Source of the DNA: Bacteroidota bacterium
GTDB lineage: Bacteria; Bacteroidota; Bacteroidia; Flavobacteriales_F; PHOS-HE28
Reading direction: 5' to 3'
Assembly (NCBI GenBank): GCA_023418095.1
Contig: JAEZDL010000045.1
Coordinates: 1-55,359 of the forward strand
DNA length: 55,359 bases
Part shown: positions 36,264 through 45,915 of the stretch, one piece after another
How the letters are laid out: the number at the start of each line of letters is the position of its first letter
How positions within the stretch are numbered: position 1 is the stretch's first letter
The notes under the pieces: generated by a model
Told to the model about the DNA's origin: nothing
Seen by the model: only the letters and a program-made list of their open reading frames with translations
Databases searched by the model: none
Program-made: the position numbers and the translations under genes

Positions 36264-37478
36264 TCACTTGATATCGTATTCCTTGATCTTGCGGTACAGT
36301 GTGCGCTCGCTAATACCCAATTCCTGCGCGGCGTTGCGGCGGCGGTTGCGGTGTTTTTGCAGCGCCTTGCGGATCATTTCCTTCTCTTTCTCTTCAAGGC
36401 TCAATGATTCCTCCACTTCAGTGTGCGCCACTTCCTCATCCACTTCATCGGGCATGTGTATGCGCATACTTCCCTGTGAAGGCGGAATGAAATAGTCCTC
36501 GCGATACGTTTGGGCCGGGCTTCCGCCAATGTGCTGCTGGCCGCTGGAGAGCGCTTTCACCTGTTCCTTCAGCGCGTTCAGATCGTTCTTCATGTCGAAC
36601 AGGAACTTGAAGATCAACTCCCGTTCATTGATGCCATCGCTGGAATTCTGCCGTCCGTTCCCTGTGCTCAATGGAACGATCGCCGTAACCTCTTCCGGGA
36701 GGTATTTGCGCAAGGTCGCTGCGCTGATCTCGCGCACCTGTTCGATCACGCTCATCTGTTCCACGATGTTGCGCAACTGGCGCACGTTGCCGGGCCAGCG
36801 ATAAGCCAGAAGCAATTGTTGCGCATCATCGGTGAGCGAAAGCGGTGGCGCCTTGTATTTTGAGGCGGTCTCCTGCGCAAAAAAGCGGAACAATAAATAA
36901 ATATCCTCCCGGCGTTCGCGAAGAGAAGGAACGTGGATCGGAACGGTGTTCAACCGGTAGTACAGATCCTCCCGGAAAGTTCCACGCTGGATCGCCTGCA
37001 GCATGTTCACATTGGTGGCGGCCACCACGCGCACATCGGTCCTCTGCGGCCGGCTGCTTCCCACGCGGATGAATTCCTTCGATTCGAGGACGCGAAGAAG
37101 ACGGACCTGTGTGGTGAGCGGAAGTTCACCCACTTCATCCAGAAAGATGGTTCCGCCATTGGCCACTTCGAAATAGCCTTTACGCGCTTCATGCGCACCG
37201 GTGAAGGATCCCTTTTCGTGCCCGAAAAGCTCGCTATCGATCGTGCCTTCGGGGATCGCACCGCAGTTCACCGCGATATATGGGCCATGTTTGCGCGAAC
37301 TGTAGGCGTGTACGATCTGCGGCATCACTTCCTTTCCACTACCGCTTTCGCCGGTTATCAAGACCGAAAGATCCGTGGGCGCCACCTGCGCGGCGATCTC
37401 CACCGCGCGATCGAGCAGCGGTGAACCACCCACGATGCCGAAACGCTGTTTGATCGGTTGCACGTTCATCCCGCTCAC
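36264..37478 (-). CDS. Sigma-54-dependent activator (AAA+ / Fis-type HTH), no receiver domain
   Basis: The 404-residue regulator opens sigma-54 promoters with ATP. The AAA+ domain shows Walker A GESGSGKE (43-50), the sigma-54 contact loop GSFTGA (90-95, serine in place of the alanine of GAFTGA), Walker B IFLDE (111-115), and RGTFREDLYYRLNTVPI with the arginine fingers. The C-terminus (about 360-404, ERTLYRKIKEYDI) is a Fis-type helix-turn-helix. It lacks the N-terminal receiver or GAF domain, so the activating signal must come another way. It overlaps miaB by ATGA and its stop is followed by lptE. An rpoN gene is not in the window. Confidence 0.92.
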   Translation of the reverse strand: MSGMNVQPIKQRFGIVGGSPLLDRAVEIAAQVAPTDLSVLITGESGSGKEVMPQIVHAYSSRKHGPYIAVNCGAIPEGTIDSELFGHEKGSFTGAHEARKGYFEVANGGTIFLDEVGELPLTTQVRLLRVLESKEFIRVGSSRPQRTDVRVVAATNVNMLQAIQRGTFREDLYYRLNTVPIHVPSLRERREDIYLLFRFFAQETASKYKAPPLSLTDDAQQLLLAYRWPGNVRQLRNIVEQMSVIEQVREISAATLRKYLPEEVTAIVPLSTGNGRQNSSDGINERELIFKFLFDMKNDLNALKEQVKALSSGQQHIGGSPAQTYREDYFIPPSQGSMRIHMPDEVDEEVAHTEVEESLSLEEKEKEMIRKALQKHRNRRRNAAQELGISERTLYRKIKEYDIK

Positions 37479-38860
37479 TGGATCGATCCGTTCATTTCGA
37501 TCGGTGCTTCCATCGCGATCGGTTCTCCCTGAAGGCTTCCAGCCGTGGCGCTGGAAATGATCACATCGATCATCATTCCCGGTACGATCTCATTTCCATC
37601 AATTGCCCGTGGAACGATCACCACCGCGTTCTGCGAATTACGGCCGTACATATGCCGGTCGCTGCGCTTGCTCACGCCTTCGATCAGCACTTGTTGCTGC
37701 TTGCCGATGTAGCTCTTCATCCGCTGGAAGCTCATCCGTTTTTGCAGATCGATGATCTGTTGCAAGCGGCGGCCTTTCACTTCCTCGGGAACATCATCTT
37801 CATACTTGCGCGCGGCCAGTGTCTTTGGGCGTTCGCTGTACTTGAACATGAACGCCATATCAAAAACCACTTCTTCCATCAAGCTCAACGTTTGCTGATG
37901 ATCTTCTTCTGTTTCACCACTGAAACCGGCGATTATATCGGTGCTGATCGCACAATCGGGCATGATCCTGCGAATACTCTCGATCCGATCGAGGTACCAT
38001 TCCCGTGTGTAACCACGGTTCATCCTATTCAACACATCGCTGCTTCCACTTTGAACAGGAAGATGGATGTATTTGCAGATGTTCGGGTAGCGCGCCATCA
38101 CTTGGAGCACCTTGTCGGTCATGTCCTTTGGATGGCTCGTACTATAGCGGATCCGCAGTGAAGAACAAGCTTCGGCGACCATGGAAAGCAGATCGGCGAA
38201 ATCTACAAGGTCATATCCATTCACAACTTCCGATCGCAATTTGTAGCTGTCAACGTTCTGGCCGAGCAACGTCACTTCGCGGTAGCCTTTCTCCACCAGC
38301 CCCCGGCATTCGTTCACGATCGTTTGCGGATCGCGGCTGCGTTCTCTTCCGCGAGTGAACGGCACCACGCAGAAAGCGCACATGTTGTCGCAGCCGCGCA
38401 TGATGGTCACGAACGCTGTCACCCCGCCGCTATCAAGCCTAACGGGTTCGATCTCGCCATACGTTTCCTCACGGCTCAGCAGTACGTTCACCGCTTTCTG
38501 CCCGGTTCCCACTTTCTCCAGCAGATCAGGAAGTGATCGGTACGCATCGGGGCCGACCACCAGATCAACGACCTTCTTCTTCTCCAGCAGATCCTCGCGC
38601 ATGCGTTCGGCCATGCAGCCGAGCACACCTACTTTCAACTTCTTGTTCGCGGCCTTCAGCCGGTTCATCTCATTGATCCGCTGAAGCACGGTGTATTCGG
38701 CTTTTTCGCGAATGCTGCACGTATTCAACAGTACCAGATCGGCTTCTTCGGCAGACTTCGCCTGGGTATAGCCATCCTTCGCCAGAATGCTCGCGACGAT
38801 CTCGCTGTCGCTGAAGTTCATCTGGCAGCCGTAGCTCTCTATGTAAACACGTTTGCTCAA
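37475..38860 (-). CDS. miaB: tRNA-2-methylthio-N6-dimethylallyladenosine synthase
   Basis: MiaB is a radical-SAM methylthiotransferase that modifies i6A37 of tRNAs reading UNN codons. The product (461 aa from TTG 38860) has the N-terminal UPF0004 domain with the iron-sulfur cysteines in YGCQMNFSD, NTCSIREKAE and LGCMAERM. The radical-SAM site CxxxCxxC is in RGCDNMCAFCVVPF, and a C-terminal TRAM domain follows (RMKSYIGKQQQVLIEGVSKR). The start is TTG 38860 (LSKRVYIESYGCQ), matching the family N-terminus. The first open TTG at 38911 lies inside the promoter's -33 box and cannot be on the mRNA. It begins the run down to secG. Confidence 0.95.
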   Translation of the reverse strand: MSKRVYIESYGCQMNFSDSEIVASILAKDGYTQAKSAEEADLVLLNTCSIREKAEYTVLQRINEMNRLKAANKKLKVGVLGCMAERMREDLLEKKKVVDLVVGPDAYRSLPDLLEKVGTGQKAVNVLLSREETYGEIEPVRLDSGGVTAFVTIMRGCDNMCAFCVVPFTRGRERSRDPQTIVNECRGLVEKGYREVTLLGQNVDSYKLRSEVVNGYDLVDFADLLSMVAEACSSLRIRYSTSHPKDMTDKVLQVMARYPNICKYIHLPVQSGSSDVLNRMNRGYTREWYLDRIESIRRIMPDCAISTDIIAGFSGETEEDHQQTLSLMEEVVFDMAFMFKYSERPKTLAARKYEDDVPEEVKGRRLQQIIDLQKRMSFQRMKSYIGKQQQVLIEGVSKRSDRHMYGRNSQNAVVIVPRAIDGNEIVPGMMIDVIISSATAGSLQGEPIAMEAPIEMNGSIQ

Positions 38861-38882
38861 TGCCGATCGGAGAAAAGGGCTG

Positions 38883-38912
38883 TAAAGGTACGGATCCAGC
38901 CGCAGTGACAAA
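38883..38912 (-). promoter_or_regulatory. Promoter of miaB
   Basis: On the minus strand, TTTG (38912-38909) is followed after 18 nt by TACCTTTA (38890-38883). This fits the Bacteroidota consensus except for A at the last base of the -7 box. Transcription would start near 38880, leaving about 20 nt before the TTG start at 38860. Confidence 0.7.
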
Positions 38913-38944
38913 GTGGCAGGATGCGTTATCTTTCCGATCGAAGC

Positions 38945-39649
38945 ATGCGATACGTTGCGATCATATTATGCTTGATCATTGCTTCCTGCTCGCTGGCGCA
39001 ATATGATCTCGGTCTTTCTGCCGGCACGTTCCGGCACATTTTCAAGTACGAGACAATACACGATCTGGATCGGTCGTGGATCGTTTCATTGTCCTACCGG
39101 GAACGTGTCGCGCAGCACACCGATCTGGGGTTCGATGCAAGTCTTTTCAATTCAAACCTTACAGGCAATTGGTCCAACGGAGGCATGAGCTACACGAATT
39201 CCATATCGGCGCAGCGACTTGATCTAACCTATCTCCAGTTCTCACCGTACCTCGATGTGCGCATGGATCGGAATGCGGTAGCGGTTGTCCGTTTCGGACC
39301 GCAACTCGGTTTCAAGGTGACAGAGCGGATCACCGGCCGCGCCACGTCATGGTCGATCGCTGGCGGTAGCACAAGCACCGATCTTGATGCCATCGCGACG
39401 GATCATTTCAACAAGATCGATGTGCGGATCATGTTCGGTCTGGGTTTCCGTTTCGGATCGGATGGCTTTGCATTCACGATCGATCCATTTGTGAGCCATG
39501 GTTTGAGTTCATTGATCGAAACGCGGTACCACCGAGAGCGATCCACGGTGTTCGGACTACGGATCGGTCTATCACGAAGGTTCGATCGAAAACCGTTCAC
39601 AAGATCTTTCCGGGAAGGTGCACCTGTGGATCGTGAAGGATCGGAATGA
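38945..39649 (+). CDS. Predicted outer-membrane beta-barrel protein, unknown
   Basis: The product (234 aa) has a signal peptide (MRYVAIILCLIIASCSLAQ), which also contains ASC, a possible lipobox. The rest is short amphipathic strands: YDLGLSAGTFRHIFKYE, SWIVSLSYRERVA, HTDLGFDASLF, LQFSPYLDVRMDR, VVRFGPQLGFKVT, FTIDPFVSHGLSS, VFGLRIGLSRRF. Alternating strands and turns match a small outer-membrane beta-barrel of eight or so strands, but I can name no family. The C-terminal 20 residues are a hydrophilic tail (TRSFREGAPVDREG). ATG 38945 gives the cleaner signal; 38921 is an alternative. It is divergent from miaB. Confidence 0.7.
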   Translation: MRYVAIILCLIIASCSLAQYDLGLSAGTFRHIFKYETIHDLDRSWIVSLSYRERVAQHTDLGFDASLFNSNLTGNWSNGGMSYTNSISAQRLDLTYLQFSPYLDVRMDRNAVAVVRFGPQLGFKVTERITGRATSWSIAGGSTSTDLDAIATDHFNKIDVRIMFGLGFRFGSDGFAFTIDPFVSHGLSSLIETRYHRERSTVFGLRIGLSRRFDRKPFTRSFREGAPVDREGSE

Positions 39650-39686
39650 TCTGGATGATCAACCCGATCCGTTGCATCTTTGAGGC

Positions 39687-40283
39687 GTGAGCACCGATCG
39701 CATTCTATCGCATTTCAATGAAGCAGCGGGCGTGCTTCAGGATTTCCTCAAGGATCTAAAGAACATCGCTGCGGTGGAACAAGCGGCCGCCTTCATGAGC
39801 TATTGCCTGAAGCAGGGTGCCAAGATCATAAGCTGTGGCAACGGCGGAAGCATGTGCGATGCGATGCATTTCGCCGAGGAACTTTCCGGACGTTTCCGCG
39901 ATGATCGCGAGCCGATCGCAGCGATCGCGATCAGCGATCCGAGCCATATAACCTGTGTTGGCAACGATCACGGCTTCGATCAGGTGTTCGCCCGTTTCGT
40001 GCAGACGATCGGGCGCGAAGGTGATGTGTTGCTTGCGATCAGCACCAGCGGCAACAGTGCAAATGTGTTGCGTGCGGCGGAATCTGCACGTGAGAAAGGA
40101 ATGCACGTGATCGGACTCACAGGGAAGAATGGCGGAAAGCTCGCGGAGCTTTGCACGGTGGAAGTTCGCGTTCCGCATAACGGCTACGCCGATCGGATAC
40201 AGGAGGTGCACATCAAGGTGATCCACGCATTCATCGATCACATCGAACGCGATCTGGCGCTGCCACGGCGTGCGGAACATTAG
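39687..40283 (+). CDS. gmhA: Phosphoheptose (sedoheptulose-7-phosphate) isomerase
   Basis: GmhA converts sedoheptulose-7-phosphate to D-glycero-D-manno-heptose-7-phosphate, the first step to LPS or S-layer heptose. The 198-residue SIS-domain protein contains [20 protein letters not shown] and [12 protein letters not shown]. The four zinc ligands expected in the family are all present at the family positions: His61, Glu65, Gln172 and His180. Where E. coli has His in GGSHCD this protein has Met56. The start is GTG 39687; no ATG is available before the conserved N-terminus. It precedes the ComM-type ATPase by 9 nt. The rest of the heptose pathway is not in the window. Confidence 0.92.
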   Translation: MSTDRILSHFNEAAGVLQDFLKDLKNIAAVEQAAAFMSYCLKQGAKIISCGNGGSMCDAMHFAEELSGRFRDDREPIAAIAISDPSHITCVGNDHGFDQVFARFVQTIGREGDVLLAISTSGNSANVLRAAESAREKGMHVIGLTGKNGGKLAELCTVEVRVPHNGYADRIQEVHIKVIHAFIDHIERDLALPRRAEH

Positions 40284-40292
40284 TTTTAGGCA

Positions 40293-41831
40293 ATGCTCGT
40301 AAAGGTCTTTGGAGCCGCTGTGTTCGGCATAAATGCCACGATCGTAACGGCGGAAGTGAACGTTGAGAACGGCGCATTCTTCTTTCTTGTTGGCCTGCCT
40401 GACAGTGCGGTGAAGGAGAGCCAGCAACGCATGGATGCCGCGCTGCGCAACAATAAACTGTATTTCCCACGTGGCCGTGGGGTGACGATCAATCTTGCAC
40501 CCGCCGATATCAGGAAAGAAGGAACCGCTTATGATCTGCCTTTGGCCGTGGGACTTTTAGCTGCTACGGAACAAGTGCCTGCTGAAATGCTGGCCGATCA
40601 CCTGGTGATGGGCGAGCTTTCGTTGGATGGTGGCGTGCGCCCGATCAAAGGCGCGTTACCGATCGCGATCGAAGCGAAGGCGAAAGGCTACAAAGGCGTG
40701 ATCCTGCCTGCGGCCAATGCGCGCGAAGCCGCGATCGTTACGGGATTGATGGTCTATGGCGTGGAGCATCTGCTCGATGTTGTGGATCTGCTGAAAGGCG
40801 GAACGAAAGTGCTGCCCACGGTGGTGAACATCGAGGAGGAATTCGCCAACAGCAGCCGCACGTATCCGGTGGATATCGCCGATGTGAAAGGCCAGGAGAA
40901 CATCAAACGAGCGTTCGAGATCGCTGCGGCCGGCGGCCATAACATCATCCTGATCGGTCCGCCGGGATCGGGAAAGACGATGCTGGCGAAACGCCTTCCC
41001 ACGATCCTTCCACCGCTGCACATCGATGAAGCGCTGGAGACAACGAAGATCCACAGCGTTGCGGGAAAGCTGAAGAAAGAGGATAGTTTGTTGAGCGTTC
41101 GTCCATACCGATCGCCGCACCATACGATCAGCGATGTCGCGCTCGTAGGCGGCGGATCGTTCCCGCAACCGGGCGAGATCAGCCTTGCGCACAATGGTGT
41201 GCTTTTTCTGGATGAACTTCCAGAATTCAAAAGGCAGGTGCTTGAAGTTCTTCGCCAACCTCTGGAAGATCGTGTGGTAACGATCAGCCGGGCAAAGTTC
41301 ACGGTGGAATATCCGGCGAGTTTCATGCTCGTCGCCGCGATGAACCCATGTCCATGCGGCTATTACAATCATCCCGAGAAGGAATGTGTTTGTGCGCCCG
41401 GCGTGGTGCAGAAGTACCTGAACAAGATCAGTGGTCCGTTGCTCGATCGGATCGATATCCACATTGAAGTGACCCCGGTTCCGTTCAGTGAATTGAGCGC
41501 CGAAAGGGAGAGTGAGAAGAGCGTGGAGATGCGCGAGCGTGTGATCAAGGCGCGCAAGGTGCAGCAGGATCGGTACAAAGGCCGGAAGATCCATTCCAAT
41601 GCACAGATGGGCAGCAAGGAATTGCGGGAGATCTGCCGGATCGATGAGATCGGAAAAGCGCTCTTGGAGAAAGCGATGGAACGACTCGGCCTCAGCGCAC
41701 GCGCCTACGATCGGATCTTGAAAGTATCGCGCACGATCGCTGACATGGCCGGAAGCACGGATATTCGCACGGAGCATCTTGCCGAAGCGATCCAGTACCG
41801 GAGCCTCGATCGGGAAGGTTGGGCGGGTTAG
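40293..41831 (+). CDS. comM: YifB/ComM-family Mg-chelatase-like AAA ATPase
   Basis: The 512-residue product has a Lon-like N-terminal domain ([40 protein letters not shown]). An AAA+ Mg-chelatase domain follows with Walker [16 protein letters not shown], Walker [13 protein letters not shown] and the Cys-rich [19 protein letters not shown]-terminal helical domain contains [19 protein letters not shown]. In Haemophilus and others ComM is a hexameric helicase promoting branch migration during natural transformation; its role in Bacteroidota is less clear. It lies 9 nt after gmhA on the same strand, so co-transcription is likely, though the functions are unrelated. It is an ordinary-length member. 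Confidence 0.92.
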   Translation: MLVKVFGAAVFGINATIVTAEVNVENGAFFFLVGLPDSAVKESQQRMDAALRNNKLYFPRGRGVTINLAPADIRKEGTAYDLPLAVGLLAATEQVPAEMLADHLVMGELSLDGGVRPIKGALPIAIEAKAKGYKGVILPAANAREAAIVTGLMVYGVEHLLDVVDLLKGGTKVLPTVVNIEEEFANSSRTYPVDIADVKGQENIKRAFEIAAAGGHNIILIGPPGSGKTMLAKRLPTILPPLHIDEALETTKIHSVAGKLKKEDSLLSVRPYRSPHHTISDVALVGGGSFPQPGEISLAHNGVLFLDELPEFKRQVLEVLRQPLEDRVVTISRAKFTVEYPASFMLVAAMNPCPCGYYNHPEKECVCAPGVVQKYLNKISGPLLDRIDIHIEVTPVPFSELSAERESEKSVEMRERVIKARKVQQDRYKGRKIHSNAQMGSKELREICRIDEIGKALLEKAMERLGLSARAYDRILKVSRTIADMAGSTDIRTEHLAEAIQYRSLDREGWAG

Positions 41832-41970
41832 CAAAGGATCGCCATTACCAGAATTGGCATTTCATGAATACGCGAAATAGCTTCGCGGCCCTCTTCACGA
41901 TCGGTTCCGGAACGTGGGCTTCTTGTCGGAGATCAGTAGCCCGGTGGATCGCCTGTCAGAATAAAAGAAC
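41832..41970. other. Short noncoding gap before the permease gene
   Basis: This 139-bp gap has a 6-bp hairpin CGCGAA/TTCGCG (41871-41887, 5-nt loop) with no T-run, and four GATC sites. No promoter box fits the Bacteroidota consensus. It is long enough to hold the start of the permease transcript. Confidence 0.4.
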
Positions 41971-43227
41971 ATGGGAATCAAACTCAGGTTGACGATCATG
42001 AGCTTCATGCAATTCTTTGTATGGGGGGCATGGCTGATCACGATCGGTAATTATTGGTTCGGAACCAAACAATGGAGCGGAGCCGAATTCGGTGCCATTT
42101 TCTCCACGCTCGGTCTTTCATCCATCTTCATGCCTGCCTTGACGGGCGTTCTCGCGGACAGGTATATCGACGCGGGGAAACTTTATGGGATCCTTCATAT
42201 TCTGGGAGCTGTGGCACTTGCCTTTCTCCCGCAGGTGAATGATCCCGCCCTTTTCTTCTGGGTGATGTTCGCGGCGATGATCTGTTACATGCCGACGATC
42301 TCGCTCTCCAACACGGTTTCCTACGATATCCTGAAGAATAATGGGCATGATGTGATCAAGGTATTCCCACCGATCCGGGTTTGGGGTACGATAGGTTTCA
42401 TCGCCGCGATGTGGTTCACCAACCTTACGGGTAACAAGGCTTCTGCCAACATGTTCTACATCGCGTCCATCGCTGCAGTGGCACTGGGGATCTATTCCTT
42501 CATGCTTCCCAAATGCCGTTACGGAAAACAAAGGAATTCTTCGATCGCTGACGCGCTTGGGCTCGATGCGTTCAAGTTGTTCGCGAGCTATAAGATGTCC
42601 CTGTTCTTCATCTTCTCCATGTTCCTCGGCGCCGCGCTCCAGCTCACGAACATGTACGGGGATGCGTTCCTATCGAATTTTGAGAAGGTGCCTGAGTATG
42701 CCGATTCGTTCGTGGTGCGATACTCAACGATCATCATGTCCATTTCGCAGATCTCGGAAACGCTGTTCATTCTCGCCATACCCTTTTTCTTGAAACGGTT
42801 CGGCATCAAACAGGTGATGCTGATGAGCATGCTGGCCTGGGTATTACGGTTCGGGCTCTTTGCATATGGCGATCCCGAAGGCGGTCTTTGGATGATCGTT
42901 CTTTCATGCATCGTCTACGGCATGGCCTTCGACTTCTTCAATATCTCTGGATCGCTGTTCATCGAGACCTCGGCCGATCCGAAGATCCGCGCAAGTGCAC
43001 AAGGGCTGTTCATGACGATGACGAACGGTTTCGGAGCGATCCTCGGAAGTACGGTGAGCGGTTATGTGATCGATCGATATTTTACGACTGCAGGTGGAAT
43101 GGATTGGCACCGCATCTGGCTGAGCTTTTCGATCTATGCCCTGATCATTGCGATCGCTTTCGCGGTGCTGTTCAAGCATAAGCACCAACCAATACCTGCT
43201 GCCCTCGACAAACCGATCCATGGCTGA
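41971..43227 (+). CDS. Nucleoside permease-type MFS transporter
   Basis: The 418-residue inner-membrane carrier has about twelve helices. Its N-terminus, MGIKLRLTIMSFMQFFVWGA followed by WLITIGNYWF, is the typical start of the NupG/nucleoside:H+ symporter branch of MFS. Further family features are FSTLGLSSIFMPALTGVLAD, ISLSNTVSYDILKN, FPPIRVWGTIGFIAAMW and the C-terminal FFNISGSLFIETSADPKIRA. It would import nucleosides with protons. The substrate is inferred from family resemblance. It stands 113 bp ahead of a TonB-dependent receptor and the nuclease genes, all on the same strand. That context fits uptake of nucleosides released by outer-membrane and surface nucleases. Confidence 0.85.
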   Translation: MGIKLRLTIMSFMQFFVWGAWLITIGNYWFGTKQWSGAEFGAIFSTLGLSSIFMPALTGVLADRYIDAGKLYGILHILGAVALAFLPQVNDPALFFWVMFAAMICYMPTISLSNTVSYDILKNNGHDVIKVFPPIRVWGTIGFIAAMWFTNLTGNKASANMFYIASIAAVALGIYSFMLPKCRYGKQRNSSIADALGLDAFKLFASYKMSLFFIFSMFLGAALQLTNMYGDAFLSNFEKVPEYADSFVVRYSTIIMSISQISETLFILAIPFFLKRFGIKQVMLMSMLAWVLRFGLFAYGDPEGGLWMIVLSCIVYGMAFDFFNISGSLFIETSADPKIRASAQGLFMTMTNGFGAILGSTVSGYVIDRYFTTAGGMDWHRIWLSFSIYALIIAIAFAVLFKHKHQPIPAALDKPIHG

Positions 43228-43286
43228 CGACTCTAGAAGAGAATCGATCGGAAAAGGAACATTAGCGGTAGATCCCGCGATCCAGC

Positions 43287-43294
43287 TACATTTA
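43287..43294 (+). promoter_or_regulatory. Possible -7 box of the TonB-receptor operon
   Basis: TACATTTA differs from TAnnTTTG only in the last base, as the miaB box does. It lies 46 nt before the TTG start at 43341. A matching -33 box is not clear (only TTAG, 21 nt upstream). Confidence 0.35.
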
Positions 43295-43340
43295 CGGCCC
43301 TTTTGGTGAATTCCTCGGCAGCCGGATCATTCCTCACGCT

Positions 43341-45911
43341 TTGCGCTATTCCTCCATTTCTCTATCGGTAGCAGTAGTTGAAGCCGCAAAGCGATCAACA
43401 TTTCTGTTACTACTTCTCCTGCTTTCGATCCCCTCTTTCGCGCAGCAGGATACCGTCGTGGCTCCTACTGTCTCTGACTCTACACTTCTACAAGAGCCCC
43501 AGGTCCCGGTCTTCACGATCACTGCCGACGATCTTGATTCCGAATTGGGAAGCCAGGATATCAGCGGCATCCTTCAATCATCGCGCGATGTCTTCACTGC
43601 CACCGCCGGTTTCAGCTTTGGTTCCGCGCGTTTCCGGATCCGCGGTTTGGACAGCGAGAACATGATGGTAAGTATCCATGGTGTTCTGGTGAACGATCTG
43701 GAGACCGGTTGGGCAGGTTGGTCCAGTTGGGCAGGCTTGAATGATGTGACAAGGTCGATGCAGATGCGTACGGGTGTGAATCCCTCGCGATACAATTTCG
43801 GTGGTATTGGCGGTTTCACGGATATCGACATACGGCCTTCATCTCTGCGACGTGGCATCAGGGTATCCTACGCTTCATCGAACCGCGCATACCGCAATCG
43901 GATCATGGTCACCGGGAGCACTGGCATGAAAGCCAACGGCTGGGCATTCAGCTTTTCGGGCTCCCGGCGCTGGGCGGAAGAGGGATACGTTGAAGGCACA
44001 TCGTTCGATGCGTATGCGTATTACCTGGCGGCCGAGAAACGGATCAACGCGCAGCATAGCATCAGTTTATCCGGTTTCGGTGCGCCGATCATACAGGGCC
44101 GGCAAGGGTTGGCTCCACAGGAGGTCTATGATCTTGCCGGGAGCAACTATTACAATCCGAACTGGGGTTACCAGGATGGCAAAAAGCGGAACGCACGGAT
44201 CAGTTTCGACCATAAGCCCATGCTCATGCTCACGCATGTCTTTCGGCCTACCGAGAATGCGACCTGGGCCACCTCCCTTTTCTATACATTCGGAAGGGAT
44301 GGCCTGACCAGATTGAACTGGAACGATGCGAGGGACCCTCGCCCGACCTACTACAGATACCTACCCAGCTATAACGCATTACAGGATCATGCGGCTGCTG
44401 AGGATCAACGGAACGCCTGGTTGAATGATGTAAATGTGCGCCAGATCAACTGGGATCAATTGTATTTCGCGAACAGCAAGAACCTCTTCACCGTACAGAA
44501 TGCGAACGGAAGCGGTAGTGATATCACCGGAAATAGGAGCAAATACATTCTCGAGGAGGAACGTGCCGATCCCACACGTATCGGGATCAATTCGGTCTAC
44601 TCCCGAGAGTTGAGCAACGGACGGCACATCACCTATGGTGGCAGCTTCCATAGACAACGAACTCACTATTTCAAAGTGATCGATGATCTCCTGGGAGGTG
44701 ACTTCTGGCTCGATGTGGATCAGTTCGCCCAAAGGGATTTCAATGATACCCTGGTGGCACAGAACGATCTGGATACGCCGAACCGGACCGCGCAGCAGGG
44801 AGACGTTTTTGGCTATGATCACGACATCAACACCACGCTGATCAACCTGTTCGGCCAGTTCGAGAAACGTTGGCAGAAGTTGGATGTATATGTTGGGCTC
44901 GATCTGAGCAACACCACATTCTGGCGCACCGGGCGGATGCGAAATGGCCGATTCCCCGAGGGATCATTCGGCCGATCGGAAAAACATGCTTTCCTGCATT
45001 ATGGAGCCAAGGCAGGTGCCACCTACAAGATCACGGGACGGCATTTCGTCACCACCAATATCGCCTATCTCACCCGTCCGCCCATTTCCCGCAGCGCTTT
45101 CATCTCTCCACGCACGCGCGGCGAAGTGATCAATGACCTCACGAACGAGGCAGCGTACAGCGCGGACATCGGATACGTAGTCCGTTTTCCGCGGCTGAAA
45201 GGCCGCGCAACACTTTATCATACCAGGATCATGGACCAGGTGTGGTCACGCAGCTTCTACCATGATGAATTCCGTACACTGGTGAATTACACCATGACCA
45301 ACGTGGACCAGGTACATCAGGGTGCAGAGATCGGCTTCGAGGGGAACATCACCAGCACATGGGCGATTACCGCCGTGTATGCCGCCGGTGACTATCGATA
45401 TGATTCGCGACCTCAGGCCACCATCACCCGGGATAATAGCCCGGAGATCTTCGCACAGGATCGCACGGTGTACTGGAAGAATTATAAAGTGGGTGGCATG
45501 CCCCAGACCGCAGCCTCATTGGGCTTGCGGTACAATTCGCCCAAGTTCTGGTTCATTGGAACGAACGTGAATTACTTCGACGACATCTACCTCGACCCGA
45601 ACCCTGATCGGCGAACTTCCGAAGCGATCGGGAATTTCGTTGATACCGATCCGCAGGTTGAACAGTTGCTGGACCAGACGAAGCTGGATGCGAACATGAC
45701 CGTTGATGTGTTCGCTGGACGTTCATGGATGATCAAGGGCCACCGGTTGGCCATCAACGCCACAGTAAGCAATCTGCTCAACAACCAGGAATTCCGGATC
45801 GGCGGATTTGAGCAATTGCGCTACGATCGCACCTATATCGATCGCTTCCCTCCGGTATTCAGTTATCTCTTCGGGCGGAACTACTTCGCGATGGTAACCT
45901 ACAGCTTCTAA
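43341..45911 (+). CDS. TonB-dependent outer-membrane receptor
   Basis: This 856-residue barrel receptor has a signal peptide (STFLLLLLLLSIPSFAQQ, ending about residue 35). A plug domain follows (VFTITADDLDSELGSQDISG, RFRIRGLDSENMMVSIHGVL, NPSRYNFGGIGGFTDIDIRP), then a 22-strand-type barrel ending with an aromatic terminal strand, GRNYFAMVTYSF. There is no carboxypeptidase-like N-terminal extension and no adjacent SusD. Such receptors take up large ligands with energy from TonB. The start is TTG 43341; no ATG or GTG lies before the signal peptide. It is 4 nt from a DUF5689 lipoprotein gene and clearly co-transcribed. Its ligand is inferred from the nuclease neighbours, probably oligonucleotides. 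Confidence 0.9.
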   Translation: MRYSSISLSVAVVEAAKRSTFLLLLLLLSIPSFAQQDTVVAPTVSDSTLLQEPQVPVFTITADDLDSELGSQDISGILQSSRDVFTATAGFSFGSARFRIRGLDSENMMVSIHGVLVNDLETGWAGWSSWAGLNDVTRSMQMRTGVNPSRYNFGGIGGFTDIDIRPSSLRRGIRVSYASSNRAYRNRIMVTGSTGMKANGWAFSFSGSRRWAEEGYVEGTSFDAYAYYLAAEKRINAQHSISLSGFGAPIIQGRQGLAPQEVYDLAGSNYYNPNWGYQDGKKRNARISFDHKPMLMLTHVFRPTENATWATSLFYTFGRDGLTRLNWNDARDPRPTYYRYLPSYNALQDHAAAEDQRNAWLNDVNVRQINWDQLYFANSKNLFTVQNANGSGSDITGNRSKYILEEERADPTRIGINSVYSRELSNGRHITYGGSFHRQRTHYFKVIDDLLGGDFWLDVDQFAQRDFNDTLVAQNDLDTPNRTAQQGDVFGYDHDINTTLINLFGQFEKRWQKLDVYVGLDLSNTTFWRTGRMRNGRFPEGSFGRSEKHAFLHYGAKAGATYKITGRHFVTTNIAYLTRPPISRSAFISPRTRGEVINDLTNEAAYSADIGYVVRFPRLKGRATLYHTRIMDQVWSRSFYHDEFRTLVNYTMTNVDQVHQGAEIGFEGNITSTWAITAVYAAGDYRYDSRPQATITRDNSPEIFAQDRTVYWKNYKVGGMPQTAASLGLRYNSPKFWFIGTNVNYFDDIYLDPNPDRRTSEAIGNFVDTDPQVEQLLDQTKLDANMTVDVFAGRSWMIKGHRLAINATVSNLLNNQEFRIGGFEQLRYDRTYIDRFPPVFSYLFGRNYFAMVTYSF

Positions 45912-45915
45912 GAAT

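Noticed and set aside
40656..41834. Minus-strand open frame of 392 codons opposite the ComM-type ATPase
   Set aside because: Antisense shadow of a clear AAA ATPase; no motif of its own.
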